From positions 1 through 46,192 of the forward strand of contig NZ_JAIEQY010000217.1 of the NCBI RefSeq assembly GCF_019747315.1: DNA of 46,192 bases. The letters are read 5' to 3'. Shown piece by piece: positions 1 to 8,661 of the stretch. Below the pieces are notes generated by a model. That model saw nothing but the letters and a program-made list of their open reading frames with translations, made no database searches and was not told the DNA's origin. Origin of the DNA: Roseococcus sp. GTDB taxonomy: Bacteria; Pseudomonadota; Alphaproteobacteria; Acetobacterales; Acetobacteraceae. Each line of letters starts with the position of its first letter. The stretch's first letter is position 1. The position numbers and the translations under genes were made by a program.

Positions 1-1
1 C

Positions 2-985
2 CTGCCCCGGCGCGCCCTGCTGGCCGGCGCCGCCGCGCTCCCGCTCCCTGCGCTGGCCCCCTCGGCGCGGGCCCAGGGCGCCTGGCCGAACCGGCCGATC
101 CGCGCCATCGTCTCCTTCCCGCCCGGCGGCGCCATCGACACCACCACGCGCCTCATTGCGCCTTATCTTTCGGAGAGCCTGGGCCAGCCCATCGTCATCG
201 AGAATCGCACCGGCGCCACGGGCACCATCGCCGCCGGCGCCGTGGCATCCTCGCCCGCCGATGGCTACACGCTGCTGTTTGACGCCTCGACGCATTCCTC
301 CGCGCCGCATCTCGTGCGCAACCTGCCCTTCGCCTACGCGACGGCATTCGCGCCGGTGACGCAGCTCACCTCCGTGCCGCTGATCCTGGTGGCGCACCCA
401 TCCGTGCCGGCGAACAACATCGCCGAGTTCCTGGCGCTCGGCCGGGCGCGGGCGGCAGCGGGGCAGCCGCTGACCTATGCTTCCTCCGGCAATGGCTCGG
501 CCTCGCATTACGCGGCGGTGCTGTTCCTCCAGCGCGCGGGGTGGGAGGCGACGCATGTGCCCTTCCGCGGCGGCGGGCCGGCCGTGCAGGCGCTGCTCTC
601 GGGCACGGTGCAGTTCCACATGGGCACGGCCGCTTCCTCCACCGCGCTCGTGCAGGGCGGGCAGATGAAGGGCTATGCGGTCACCACCCCCGCCCGCATC
701 CCCCAGCTGCCCGCCACGCCGACGCTGAACGAGAGCGGCATGGCCGGCTATGAATGGAGCGAATGGGGCGGCGTCTTCGCCCCCGCCGGCACGCCCGATG
801 CGGTGCTGGACCGGCTGAATGCGGTCATCGCCCAGGCCCTGGCGCAGCCCGCGGTGCGGGAGCGGCTGAACGCCATCGGCATGCTGCCGGTCGGCTCCGC
901 GCGCCATGCCTTCGCGACCTACGTCACCGAGCAGCGCGAGCTGGTGGGCCGCCTGACGCGCGAGGCGAATGTGACGCTGGACTGA
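2..985 (+). CDS. Bug/TctC-family tripartite tricarboxylate transporter substrate-binding protein (5' partial)
   Basis: Periplasmic solute-binding protein of the Bug (TctC) family, which captures small carboxylates and similar solutes. The frame is open from base 2 and the start codon lies off the left edge, so 327 residues are visible. The first visible residues are the end of an export signal, with an RRALL twin-arginine-like stretch, an Ala/Leu-rich core and an ARAQ cleavage region. Family hallmarks follow: PNRPIRAIVSFPPGGAID, IENRTGATG, SSPADGYTLLFDAS, and the VPFRGGGPAVQALLSGTVQFHMG region about 190 residues in. No TctA or TctB membrane partner is visible, so it is an orphan binding protein here. 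Its stop lies 7 bases from the convergent chemoreceptor stop. The ligand cannot be told from sequence. Confidence 0.93.
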   Translation: MPRRALLAGAAALPLPALAPSARAQGAWPNRPIRAIVSFPPGGAIDTTTRLIAPYLSESLGQPIVIENRTGATGTIAAGAVASSPADGYTLLFDASTHSSAPHLVRNLPFAYATAFAPVTQLTSVPLILVAHPSVPANNIAEFLALGRARAAAGQPLTYASSGNGSASHYAAVLFLQRAGWEATHVPFRGGGPAVQALLSGTVQFHMGTAASSTALVQGGQMKGYAVTTPARIPQLPATPTLNESGMAGYEWSEWGGVFAPAGTPDAVLDRLNAVIAQALAQPAVRERLNAIGMLPVGSARHAFATYVTEQRELVGRLTREANVTLD

Positions 986-992
986 GCGCGCC

Positions 993-2927
993 TCACGCCG
1001 TCGCGCTGCGCACGATCCGCACGAGCGAGCCGCGAAAGGCCTCCACCGACTCGCGCGTTTCACGGGCGTGGCCCTGCATCGCCTCGGTCTGCGCCGCGGT
1101 TTCGGCGGTGTTGCGGGTGACATTGGCGAGGCGGTCGGAGACCTGGCGCACATCCTCCGCCGCATCGGCCACGCGGGCCGCGATCTCACGCGTGGCGGCC
1201 GCCTGCTGCTCCACCGCAGCCGCGATGGAGCCGGCCATGCGATCGATCTCGCCCACGGATTCCGCCATCTCGCCCACCGCGCGCACCGCGCCATCGGTGG
1301 CAAGGCCGATGCCCTGCACCTGCTTGGCCACCTCCTCCGTCGCGCGCGCGGTCTGCGCGGCCAGGTCCTTCACCTCGCTCGCCACCACGGCGAAGCCCTT
1401 GCCTGCCTCGCCCGCGCGCGCGGCCTCGATGGTGGCGTTCAGCGCCAGCAGATTGGTGCGGCCCGCAATGTCGGAAATCATCCGCACCACCTCGCCGATG
1501 CGGCCCACGCCGTCGGAGAGGCCGGCGATCACCCCGCGGCTGGCCTCGCCGCGCTCGGTCAGGCGGCGCGTCACCTCATTGGCGCCGGCGAGGCGGCTGG
1601 AAATCTCGCGCACGCTGGCGGCCAGCTGGTCGGTCGCGGCGGCGACGGCCTGGGCGTTCTCCAGCGAGCGGTCGGCCGCGGTGCTGGTGGCCTCGCCCTC
1701 GCGCGCCACCTCCTGCATGCGGCCGGTCATCGCGGTCGCCACCTCGCTCACGCGGCTGGCCTGGGCGCGGACATCCTCCACCGCCGCGCCGGCCTCGCGC
1801 TCCACATGCGCGGCCATCTGGTCGAGCGCGGTGCGGCGGGCAGCCGTGGCCTCCTGCTGCTGCTGCTCCTGGGCCGCGCGCAGCGCGGCATTCTCGGCCA
1901 GGCCGTCGCGGAAGACGCCGAGGGAACGGGCCATGCCGCCCAGCTCGTCGCGCCGCTTCAGCCCAGGGATGGCGGCGGCGAAATTCCCGCCGGCGATCTC
2001 GCCCATCGCCGCGCTGATGCCGCGCAGCGGCGGCACGATGGCGCGGATCAGCGCGATGATGCAGAGCAGCCCGCCCAGCAGCACCACCGCCGAGGCCAGC
2101 AGCGCCGCCTGGTTCGTGGTGGCGAGGTTGGCCGAGGCCTCGCTCGTCGAGGCTTCGGCCTGGGCGCCTTCCAGCCCGCGCAATTCGCGGATGGCGGCGG
2201 ACATCGCATTGCCCTGGGCGCGGAAATCCACCAGCACCTCGGCGAAGCGCTGGGATTGCTCGATGATCCGGCGCTTTGCATCCGCCCAGGCGGCGAAGCT
2301 GGTGGCGACGGGCGTGCCGGCGGCGATGCCGGCCTGGCGCAGGGCATTCGCCGCCGCCTCGCCCGCGGCCAGGGCTGCGGCGCGCTGCTCGGCCACGGGG
2401 TCCGCGCGGTATTGCATGGCGGCGATGAGGGCGGCGGCGGCCAGGCGCTCCACCGCCTGGCCCTGGCCGGGCGGCAGGGTGGCGAAGCCGCGGAACAGCG
2501 CATCGCCCGCGCTGCTCTGCTCCACTTCCGCCGCCATGCGCAGCGCCACGATCTGCTGCATCTGCCGCCAGGATTGCAGGTAGCCGGCGCGGGCGGCCTG
2601 GAAGGCCTCCAGCTGGCTGCGCTGGGCGGCGGTCAGCGCCGGCTCCTGCGCCAGCGCCCGGGCGCCCGTGTCCAGCCGGGCCAGGAAGTCATCCGCCGCG
2701 CGAACCTGCCCCGCATTGGCGCGCTGCAGCCAGATGTTGATCTGGTTGCGGGCGGAGGTGAGGTCAATCTCCAGCTGCAGCACCCGCGCCAGGCGGTCGG
2801 CGGCGCCCTGGCTGCGCGCGAAGCTGGTGCCGGCCTGGCCCAGCAGCAGATGCGTGGCGGTGGCGCCAGCCAGCGAGATCATCAGCAGCAGCCCCAGCAT
2901 CAGGGCCAGGCGACGGGAAATGGACAT
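993..2927 (-). CDS. Methyl-accepting chemotaxis protein
   Basis: Membrane chemoreceptor of 644 residues that signals through CheA/CheW. A first membrane helix lies at about residues 8-36 and a mostly helical periplasmic sensor region at about 37-280. The second membrane helix is at about 283-306, followed by a HAMP domain (about 304-356, with the DELGGMA element). A long coiled-coil signalling domain has its conserved tip at about 488-525 ([20 protein letters not shown], then [15 protein letters not shown]). The sensor region is small and Ala/Gln-rich and looks like a four-helix-bundle type; its ligand is not predictable. ATG 2927 is chosen because the signal-anchor helix begins there and a GGAG lies about 7 bases upstream; a longer open frame upstream has no domain support. 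No che genes are nearby. Confidence 0.95.
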   Translation of the reverse strand: MSISRRLALMLGLLLMISLAGATATHLLLGQAGTSFARSQGAADRLARVLQLEIDLTSARNQINIWLQRANAGQVRAADDFLARLDTGARALAQEPALTAAQRSQLEAFQAARAGYLQSWRQMQQIVALRMAAEVEQSSAGDALFRGFATLPPGQGQAVERLAAAALIAAMQYRADPVAEQRAAALAAGEAAANALRQAGIAAGTPVATSFAAWADAKRRIIEQSQRFAEVLVDFRAQGNAMSAAIRELRGLEGAQAEASTSEASANLATTNQAALLASAVVLLGGLLCIIALIRAIVPPLRGISAAMGEIAGGNFAAAIPGLKRRDELGGMARSLGVFRDGLAENAALRAAQEQQQQEATAARRTALDQMAAHVEREAGAAVEDVRAQASRVSEVATAMTGRMQEVAREGEATSTAADRSLENAQAVAAATDQLAASVREISSRLAGANEVTRRLTERGEASRGVIAGLSDGVGRIGEVVRMISDIAGRTNLLALNATIEAARAGEAGKGFAVVASEVKDLAAQTARATEEVAKQVQGIGLATDGAVRAVGEMAESVGEIDRMAGSIAAAVEQQAAATREIAARVADAAEDVRQVSDRLANVTRNTAETAAQTEAMQGHARETRESVEAFRGSLVRIVRSATA

Positions 2928-2940
2928 GGACGGACTCCGA

Positions 2941-2955
2941 GGATTTCGAAAATCC
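2941..2955. promoter_or_regulatory. Inverted repeat upstream of the chemoreceptor gene
   Basis: GGATTT-CGA-AAATCC is a perfect 6-base inverted repeat. It lies 14-28 bases upstream of the chemoreceptor start and within the 138-base divergent gap shared with the DinB-like gene. It could be an operator or a short 5'-leader hairpin. Function is inferred only from symmetry and position. Confidence 0.35.
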
Positions 2956-3065
2956 GTAGGGCCGAGACATGAAGGAAAAGTGATTGCCGGCGAATTTTTC
3001 TGCCGCGTCTTGGCCGGAGGCCGCCCACGCGCGAGACTGCACGCCCCGCAGGCCGGAGACGCCGC

Positions 3066-3590
3066 ATGATCACCCCCGCCTGGGTCCGCTGCATGGCGGC
3101 CTACAACACCGAGATGAACCGCCGCCTCTACGCCGCGGCCGATGCGCTGGACGACGCCACCCGCCGCGCCGAGGGCGGCGCCTTCTTCGGCAGCATCCAT
3201 CGCACGCTCTGTCACCTCGTCTGGGGCGACAACATGTGGATGAGTCGTTTCGCCGGCTGGGAGAAGCCGGAGATCGGCCTGGCCGCCAGCGCGGGCTGGA
3301 TCGAGCACTGGGCCGCGCTGCAGGCCGCGCGCGCGAAGGCCGATGCCGGGATCGAGGCCTGGGCGGCGCAGCTCACGGCGGCAGGTCTGGAGGGCGATCT
3401 CAGCTGGTTCAGCGGGGCCACGGGGCGCGAGATGTCACGCCCGCGCTGGCTGCTGGTCACCCATATGTTCAACCACCAGACGCATCACCGCGGCCAGGCG
3501 CATGCGCTGCTGACCCGCGCCGGTGCCAGGACCGGCGATACCGACCTGCCCTGGGTGGCGCCCGAAGCGGCCTGGGCGCCCTCAGCCTGA
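3066..3590 (+). CDS. DinB-family (four-helix bundle, metal-binding) protein
   Basis: A 174-residue cytoplasmic protein of the DinB/YfiT-like fold, a four-helix bundle that usually binds one metal through three histidines. Candidate ligands are H50 (in TLCHLVWGD) and the H137-x3-H141 pair ([10 protein letters not shown]), which match the family pattern. Members often act as thiol-dependent transferases or stress proteins, but the specific reaction is unknown. ATG 3066 is preceded by GGAGA at a normal distance. Its last 9 bases overlap the end of the convergent glutaminase gene. Confidence 0.85.
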   Translation: MITPAWVRCMAAYNTEMNRRLYAAADALDDATRRAEGGAFFGSIHRTLCHLVWGDNMWMSRFAGWEKPEIGLAASAGWIEHWAALQAARAKADAGIEAWAAQLTAAGLEGDLSWFSGATGREMSRPRWLLVTHMFNHQTHHRGQAHALLTRAGARTGDTDLPWVAPEAAWAPSA

Positions 3591-4595
3591 GGGCGGCAGC
3601 GGGCGCGAGGCGAAGAGGTTCAGCCCCAGCCGCTCCGAGAGGAATTTCGTCGCCAATTGGCCGCGCACCGAATTGCCGGCGGCATCGAGCGGCGGCGAGA
3701 AGACGCCAAGCCCGCCCTTGCCCGGCGCCACCGTGACGATGCCACCGGCCACGCCGCTCTTGCCCGGCAGGCCGACCTCATAGAGCCAGTCACCGCTCTC
3801 CTCGTAGAGCCCGGCCGTCGCCAGCACGGCCAGCACGCGCTGGCAGCGGTCGGCCTCCACGACGCGCACCCGCGTCACGGGGTTCACGCCGCCATCGGCG
3901 AGGGTGGCGCCCATCACCGCCATGTCGCGCGCCGTGACGCTCAGCGCGCATTGCCGCGTGTAGAGGTCGGTCGCCTCATGCGGGTCGGCATAGAGGCGGC
4001 CATAGCCGTGCAGCAGATGCGCGATGCCCTGGTTGCGCTGGTTGCTCGCGGCCTCCGAGGCATAGACCGCCTCGTCCACCGCCAGCTCCCGCCCCGCGAA
4101 GGCGGAGAGGCCGGCCTGGATGAAGGCCCATTTCTCGGCGGTGGTGGCGCCGGGCACCAGGCTCGTGGTGGCGATGGCGCCGGCATTCACCATGGGGTTC
4201 ATGGTGCGCTCGGCATTCAGCTCCACCGCCATGACGGAGTTGAAGGGCAGCCCCGTCGCGTTCACGCCGATCTTCTCGCGCGCGATGCCGCCGCCCAGCG
4301 CCTGGCAGACGAGCGCGAAGACGAAGGGCTTGGACATGCTCTGGATGGAGAAGGCGTGATCCGCATCGCCCACCGCGAAGCTGCGGCCATCGGCGGCGGT
4401 GATGCAAAGGCCGAACAGGGCGGGGTCGGCCCCGGCCAGGGCCGGGATATAGTCGGCCACGCGCCCCTCCGTGACCGGGGCGAAGCGCGCCCAGGCCTCC
4501 TGCACCAGGGCGCGCACCTGCTCGGCCGGCGGCATGTGGCCGGTCGAGACGGGCATGGCGCCGGGCGCTTCCATGGCATGCAGGCGCTGGTCCAT
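3582..4595 (-). CDS. glsA: Glutaminase A
   Basis: Glutaminase of the serine-dependent beta-lactamase-like fold, converting L-glutamine to L-glutamate and ammonia in the cytoplasm. At 337 residues it is slightly longer than the usual 305-310 because of about 20 extra N-terminal residues. The catalytic S-x-x-K motif is S86-M-S-K89 (SIQSMSKPFVF). Other family blocks are EGRVADYIPALA, TGLPFNSVMAVELN, the MVNAGAIATTSLVPG segment, SNQRNQGIAHLLHGYG and GLPGKSGVAGGIV. ATG 4595 has an AGGAG about 9 bases upstream. The gene stands alone, diverging from the Rap1a-like gene across a 203-base gap in which I see no convincing promoter motif. Confidence 0.95.
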   Translation of the reverse strand: MDQRLHAMEAPGAMPVSTGHMPPAEQVRALVQEAWARFAPVTEGRVADYIPALAGADPALFGLCITAADGRSFAVGDADHAFSIQSMSKPFVFALVCQALGGGIAREKIGVNATGLPFNSVMAVELNAERTMNPMVNAGAIATTSLVPGATTAEKWAFIQAGLSAFAGRELAVDEAVYASEAASNQRNQGIAHLLHGYGRLYADPHEATDLYTRQCALSVTARDMAVMGATLADGGVNPVTRVRVVEADRCQRVLAVLATAGLYEESGDWLYEVGLPGKSGVAGGIVTVAPGKGGLGVFSPPLDAAGNSVRGQLATKFLSERLGLNLFASRPLPPSG

Positions 4596-4798
4596 CGCGA
4601 ATCTCCTGGCCGGTTCGCCGCCAGTCTAGCGCCGGCAGGCGCCCCTGGCGCGGGGTGATGGCGCCCGGCTGGGACGCGGTGCACGGGTGGGGGCGCGAAA
4701 GCCTATTGTTGTGAGCACGCGCGGCGCTTAGCGTGCGCAGGAAATCAATCGTCCGGTTGCCGGGCGAGCGCGGGCCGAACCACGAGGGGAATCGCAGG

Positions 4799-5221
4799 AT
4801 GCGACAATTGACGTCATGGCTGGGGGGCGCGGCCCTGCTGGCACTCGCCGCCGGGCCGGCCCTGGCCCAGGCCCCTGCCGCGCCGGCAGCGGTGCCCGTG
4901 CTGACCACCGGCGTGCTGGCCGCGCTCTGTGGGGCCAATGCCGCCGATGCGGATGGCGCCACCGCCATCGGCTATTGCCGCGGCTTCATCGTGGGCGTGG
5001 GCCAGTACCATGTCGAGATTTCGCGCGCGGGCGGCATCCGCCCGGCCTTCTGCCTGCCCAACCCCACGCCGAGCCTGGAATTCGTGCAGACCTCCTTCGT
5101 CGCCTGGGTGGCGGCCAATCCGCAACATGCGGGCGACCGCGCGGTGGATGGCCTGCTGCGCTGGGCCTCCACCGCCTATCCCTGCGCGGCCCCCGCCGGC
5201 CGCCGCGCCGCGCCGCGCTGA
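4799..5221 (+). CDS. Rap1a/Tai-like secreted small protein
   Basis: A 140-residue exported protein with a clear signal peptide (residues 1-23, cleavage after ALAQ). The mature part resembles the Rap1a/Tai domain, whose founding members are periplasmic immunity proteins for type VI secretion amidase effectors. Visible signature: C44, then GYCRGFIVGVG with C60, then PAFCLP with C85, a VAWVAANPQ segment, and a terminal TAYPC with C129. Four cysteines could form two disulfides. ATG 4799 is chosen because the signal peptide starts there and AGG precedes it; a longer frame from 4733 adds only basic residues. It is followed at 16 bases by a lipoprotein gene. No effector or T6SS gene is present, so an immunity role is only a possibility. 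Confidence 0.75.
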   Translation: MRQLTSWLGGAALLALAAGPALAQAPAAPAAVPVLTTGVLAALCGANAADADGATAIGYCRGFIVGVGQYHVEISRAGGIRPAFCLPNPTPSLEFVQTSFVAWVAANPQHAGDRAVDGLLRWASTAYPCAAPAGRRAAPR

Positions 5222-5237
5222 CGCGAAAGGAAACACC

Positions 5238-5519
5238 ATGAAGCTTCGCATCCTCGCCCCCGCCCTCCTCCTGCTCGGCCTCGCCGGCTGTGACGAGACG
5301 GGCCACCTGACGCCCACCACGCAACGCATCGGCGGCGGTGCGGCGGTTGGCGCCCTCACCGGGCTGGCCATCGGCTCCATCTCCGGCAATGCCGGCACCG
5401 GCGCGCTGATCGGCGCCGCCGCGGGTGGCGCGGGCGGCTTCGCCTGGGATCAGCACCAGCGCTCGCGCCAGCGGTCCTTCGACCAGGGCGTCGCGGCCGG
5501 GCGCGCCTCCACGCAATGA
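5238..5519 (+). CDS. Glycine-zipper lipoprotein
   Basis: A 93-residue lipoprotein. The signal ends in a lipobox (LLGLAGC, Cys18). The mature part is a glycine-zipper hairpin (GGGAAVGALTGLAIGSISG, then GTGALIGAAAGGAGG) of the kind that inserts in or associates with the outer membrane, followed by a polar tail rich in Arg and Gln. ATG 5238 has AAGGA 6 bases upstream. It overlaps the next gene by ATGA, so it is probably co-translated with the porin. Such proteins are usually structural envelope components; no specific role can be assigned. Confidence 0.85.
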   Translation: MKLRILAPALLLLGLAGCDETGHLTPTTQRIGGGAAVGALTGLAIGSISGNAGTGALIGAAAGGAGGFAWDQHQRSRQRSFDQGVAAGRASTQ

Positions 5520-7270
5520 GGAAGGGGGGCCGCCTTTCCGCCCCCGCCGGCCGCGCCGCCGATCCACGCCTTCTCCTGCTCGCCGCCGCGCTCACCCTGG
5601 GCGCGGTGCCCGCGCCCCTGCGCGCGCAGGGCACGGATGCCGCGACCATCGCGGAACTGCGCCAGCAGTTGAACGAGATGCGCCGGCGCGACGAGGAGAT
5701 GCGCCGCCGGATGGAGCAGCTGGAGGCACTGGTGGCGCGCCAGACGCGCCCGCCCGCCGTGGCAGCGCGCCCCGCCCGCGCGCCCACGGCGCCGGTCCAG
5801 GCGGATGTCCAGGCCGCCCAGGCCGCCGCGCGCGACGCCCGCGCCGCCGCCGACCAGGCGCAGAGCATCCAGCAGAACCTGGCACGCGCTTCCCTGCCCA
5901 CCGCCGGCGGCACGCCGACCGAGCGCGAGGTGCCCGGCCTGCAACCGCCCGAGCCCATGGGCGACCAGACCGCGACGGGCGATGCCCTGCGCGCGGACCT
6001 GCCCGGCATCGCCTTCCGCGTCCCCGGCACCGAGACGCAGGTGCGCCTCTACGGCTTCGCCAAGATCACCGCCTGGAGCGATGCCAATGGCCGCAACCAG
6101 ACCGACGCGCCCCTGCCCGGCTCCATCCCGCTGACCGGCAGCGGCAATGCCCAGCAGGGCGGTGATTTCGGGATGACCGCCCGGTTCAGCCGCTTCGGCG
6201 TGGATACGCGCACGCTCACCAGCTGGGGCACGCTGGAAACCCGGCTGGAGGGCGATTTCGGCGGCGGTGCCGCCACCTCCTCCAACGCCGTCTTCCGGCT
6301 GCGCCAGGCCTGGGCGGAGCTGGGCGATGAGCGGCTGCGCGTGCTGGTGGGCCAGGCCAACAGCCTGTGGAATGAGGGTCTCTACGAGACGCTGATCGAC
6401 GCCACCAACCTCAACCAGTCCTTCATCCGCCAGGCGCAACTGCGCGTGACGGCGAGGCTGGCCGAGGGGCTGACCGGCCAACTCTCGATCGAGGCGCCGG
6501 AGACGCAGTACATGGCTGCCGCCGGCGCCTTCAACCCGGGAACCACGCTGGATGGCGGGGCCAGCCCGGCCTTCAACGCCATGCCCGATGTTCTGGCCCG
6601 GCTGAACTACCGCAAGGATGGCTTGGAGCTCGGCCTGCGCGGCATGCTCCGCCAGCTGGAGGTCCGGCCCGCCGGCACCGCCGCCGCCATGCCCGGCAGC
6701 AATGCCAGCGCCAGCGCCACCGGCGTGGGTGCCGCGGGCCATGTGCGCTTCCCCATGCGCTGGCTCTCGCCCGCCTTCGGCGCGGATGAATTGCTGGGCA
6801 TGGCCTATGTCGGCGAAGGCATGGGGCGGTATTTCGCCGGCAGCACCAATGGGCAGGATGCGCTCTCCAATATCGGGATGGCAGGGGTGAAGGGCAGCGT
6901 CAGCCTCGACCCCGTGGCGGCCTGGGGCGTCACCGCCGGCTATCGCCGATTCTGGACGCCGCAGATCCGCAGCAACCTCAGCTACTCCTATGCGCGGCAG
7001 GATTTCGCGGGCTATGCCTCGGCCTTCACGCCCGGCTCCGCCGCCGCGACCAGCCTGAACCGCGAGGTGCAGCAGGTCTTCGCCAATATCATCTGGAGTC
7101 CCTTCGGCCAGGTGCGCAACGGCGTCTTCGGCTCGGGCTGGCTCGATATCGGGCTGGAATATCTCTACACGCGGCGGGACCTCCAGGGTGGGGCGGCGGC
7201 GGCGGGGACGGGCCAGGCGGGGCATGGCATCGCCAACCGCTTCCTCTTCGCCGCCGTCGCGCGGTTCTGA
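5516..7270 (+). CDS. DcaP-like trimeric outer-membrane porin
   Basis: A 584-residue outer-membrane protein of the DcaP family, trimeric channels with a periplasmic N-terminal coiled coil that admit dicarboxylates and similar anions. Order: signal peptide (residues 1-38, cleavage near LRAQ), a coiled coil with Arg/Glu heptads (about 43-75), an Ala/Pro linker, then a beta-barrel starting at VRLYGFAKITAWSD. It ends in FLFAAVARF, with the terminal Phe needed for BAM recognition. It starts inside the stop of the lipoprotein gene (ATGA). Together with the Rap1a-like gene these form a three-gene envelope operon; uptake of organic anions would fit the many Bug binding proteins and SLC13 permeases nearby. 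Confidence 0.88.
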   Translation: MRKGGRLSAPAGRAADPRLLLLAAALTLGAVPAPLRAQGTDAATIAELRQQLNEMRRRDEEMRRRMEQLEALVARQTRPPAVAARPARAPTAPVQADVQAAQAAARDARAAADQAQSIQQNLARASLPTAGGTPTEREVPGLQPPEPMGDQTATGDALRADLPGIAFRVPGTETQVRLYGFAKITAWSDANGRNQTDAPLPGSIPLTGSGNAQQGGDFGMTARFSRFGVDTRTLTSWGTLETRLEGDFGGGAATSSNAVFRLRQAWAELGDERLRVLVGQANSLWNEGLYETLIDATNLNQSFIRQAQLRVTARLAEGLTGQLSIEAPETQYMAAAGAFNPGTTLDGGASPAFNAMPDVLARLNYRKDGLELGLRGMLRQLEVRPAGTAAAMPGSNASASATGVGAAGHVRFPMRWLSPAFGADELLGMAYVGEGMGRYFAGSTNGQDALSNIGMAGVKGSVSLDPVAAWGVTAGYRRFWTPQIRSNLSYSYARQDFAGYASAFTPGSAAATSLNREVQQVFANIIWSPFGQVRNGVFGSGWLDIGLEYLYTRRDLQGGAAAAGTGQAGHGIANRFLFAAVARF

Positions 7271-7350
7271 CGGGGTTTGTCACGCAGCCTTCATCGCGCC
7301 ATGCCGATTGCCCCGTGCCGCCAGGCGCCTTCCGGCCTAAACCCACGCCC

Positions 7351-8550
7351 ATGATGGGAATCCTGCAACTTCTCGCGCTGGTCGTGATGCTGTCCGGCTG
7401 CGCCAGCTATATCCGCCTCGATCCGCCACCGGGCGCCGAGACCGAGGCCATTCCCGTGCTCGGCCTGCCCAATGCCCGCTTCTGGATGGATGCCTCGCCC
7501 GAGCCGCTGGTGCGCGAGGGCCAGATGATGGCGGCGCGCGAGCTGGCGGCGAATCCGGGCCGGCCGCTCGGGCCGCAGAACTTCCTGGCGCTCTCGGGCG
7601 GGGGCGACAATGGCGCCTTCGGGGCCGGGCTGATGCTGGGCTGGACGGCCTCCGGCACGCGGCCCTCCTTCAACATGGTGACGGGGATTTCCGCCGGCGC
7701 GCTGATCGCCCCCTTCGCCTTCCTCGGCCCCGATTACGATCCCGCGCTGCGCGATGTCTTCACCGGGCAGCGCCCGCAGGACATCCTGCTGCTGCCGCGG
7801 CAGGCCGTGGCCGCCTTCTCGCTCTTCTTCGGCGAGGCGCTGGCCGATACCTCGCCGCTCAGGCGCCTCATCGCGCGCCATGCCGATGAGGCGATGCTGG
7901 CCGCCATCGCCGCCGAATATGCCAAGGGGCGGCTGCTACTGATCGGCACCACCAACCTCGACGTGCAGCGCCCGGTGGTCTGGAACATCGGCGCCATCGC
8001 GGCGAGCGGCCACCCGGAGGCGCTGGCGCTGTTCCAGCGCATCCTGCTCGCCTCCGCCTCCATCCCCGGCGCCTTTCCGCCGGTGCTGGTGGATGTGCGG
8101 CATGAAGGGCGCGCCTTCCAGGAGATGCATGTGGATGGCGGCGCCTCCATGCAGGTCTTCCTCTATCCGCCCAGCGTCAATCTCGGCGGGCAGGAGCGCG
8201 GGCGCTGGGCGCAGCGCAGCCGCATGGCGCATGTCATCCGCAATGGCCGCGTGGATGTGGAGGCCGGCAGCACGCCGCGCGGCATTCTCAGCATCACCCG
8301 CCGCTCCGCCGCCACGCTGCTGCATTTCAGCGGCCTCGGCGACATCAGCCGCATCCACCTGACGACGCTGCGTGACGGGGTGGGCTTCCGCGTCGCCTAT
8401 ATCGGCCGCGAATTCGACCATCCGCGGCGCGAGCCCTTCGACACCGCCTATATGCAGGCGCTGTTCGACTACGGCTTCGAGCGCGGGCGCCTCGGCGATG
8501 GCTGGCGCAGCGAGCCCTCGGCGGTGGGGAACATCATCACCAACCCCTGA
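7351..8550 (+). CDS. Patatin-like phospholipase lipoprotein
   Basis: A 399-residue lipoprotein with a patatin (acyl hydrolase) domain. The N-terminus is a lipoprotein signal (VVMLSGCAS, Cys17). Catalytic elements are complete: an oxyanion-hole loop SGGGDNGAFG (residues 82-91), nucleophile Ser114 in GISAG, and the dyad Asp262 in VDGGAS. It would hydrolyse acyl esters of lipids at the cell envelope. ATG 7351 is used because the signal starts there; an upstream in-frame start at 7315 would put Pro/Arg-rich residues before the lipobox. It lies 80 bases after the porin and may be read with it. Confidence 0.9.
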   Translation: MMGILQLLALVVMLSGCASYIRLDPPPGAETEAIPVLGLPNARFWMDASPEPLVREGQMMAARELAANPGRPLGPQNFLALSGGGDNGAFGAGLMLGWTASGTRPSFNMVTGISAGALIAPFAFLGPDYDPALRDVFTGQRPQDILLLPRQAVAAFSLFFGEALADTSPLRRLIARHADEAMLAAIAAEYAKGRLLLIGTTNLDVQRPVVWNIGAIAASGHPEALALFQRILLASASIPGAFPPVLVDVRHEGRAFQEMHVDGGASMQVFLYPPSVNLGGQERGRWAQRSRMAHVIRNGRVDVEAGSTPRGILSITRRSAATLLHFSGLGDISRIHLTTLRDGVGFRVAYIGREFDHPRREPFDTAYMQALFDYGFERGRLGDGWRSEPSAVGNIITNP

Positions 8551-8661
8551 GCGGGATGGGACAAGGACAACATGGCCGGGATTTACGGCCCATGCGACGC
8601 TGGCGCCGGGCAGGTAAAATAGCGCAGCATGCGTGCATAAGAACACCGCCCTGGAGGCCCA

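Noticed and set aside
1068-2972. 634-codon plus-strand frame across the chemoreceptor
   Set aside because: Antisense to a complete MCP; His/Gly/Arg-rich and without recognisable domains.
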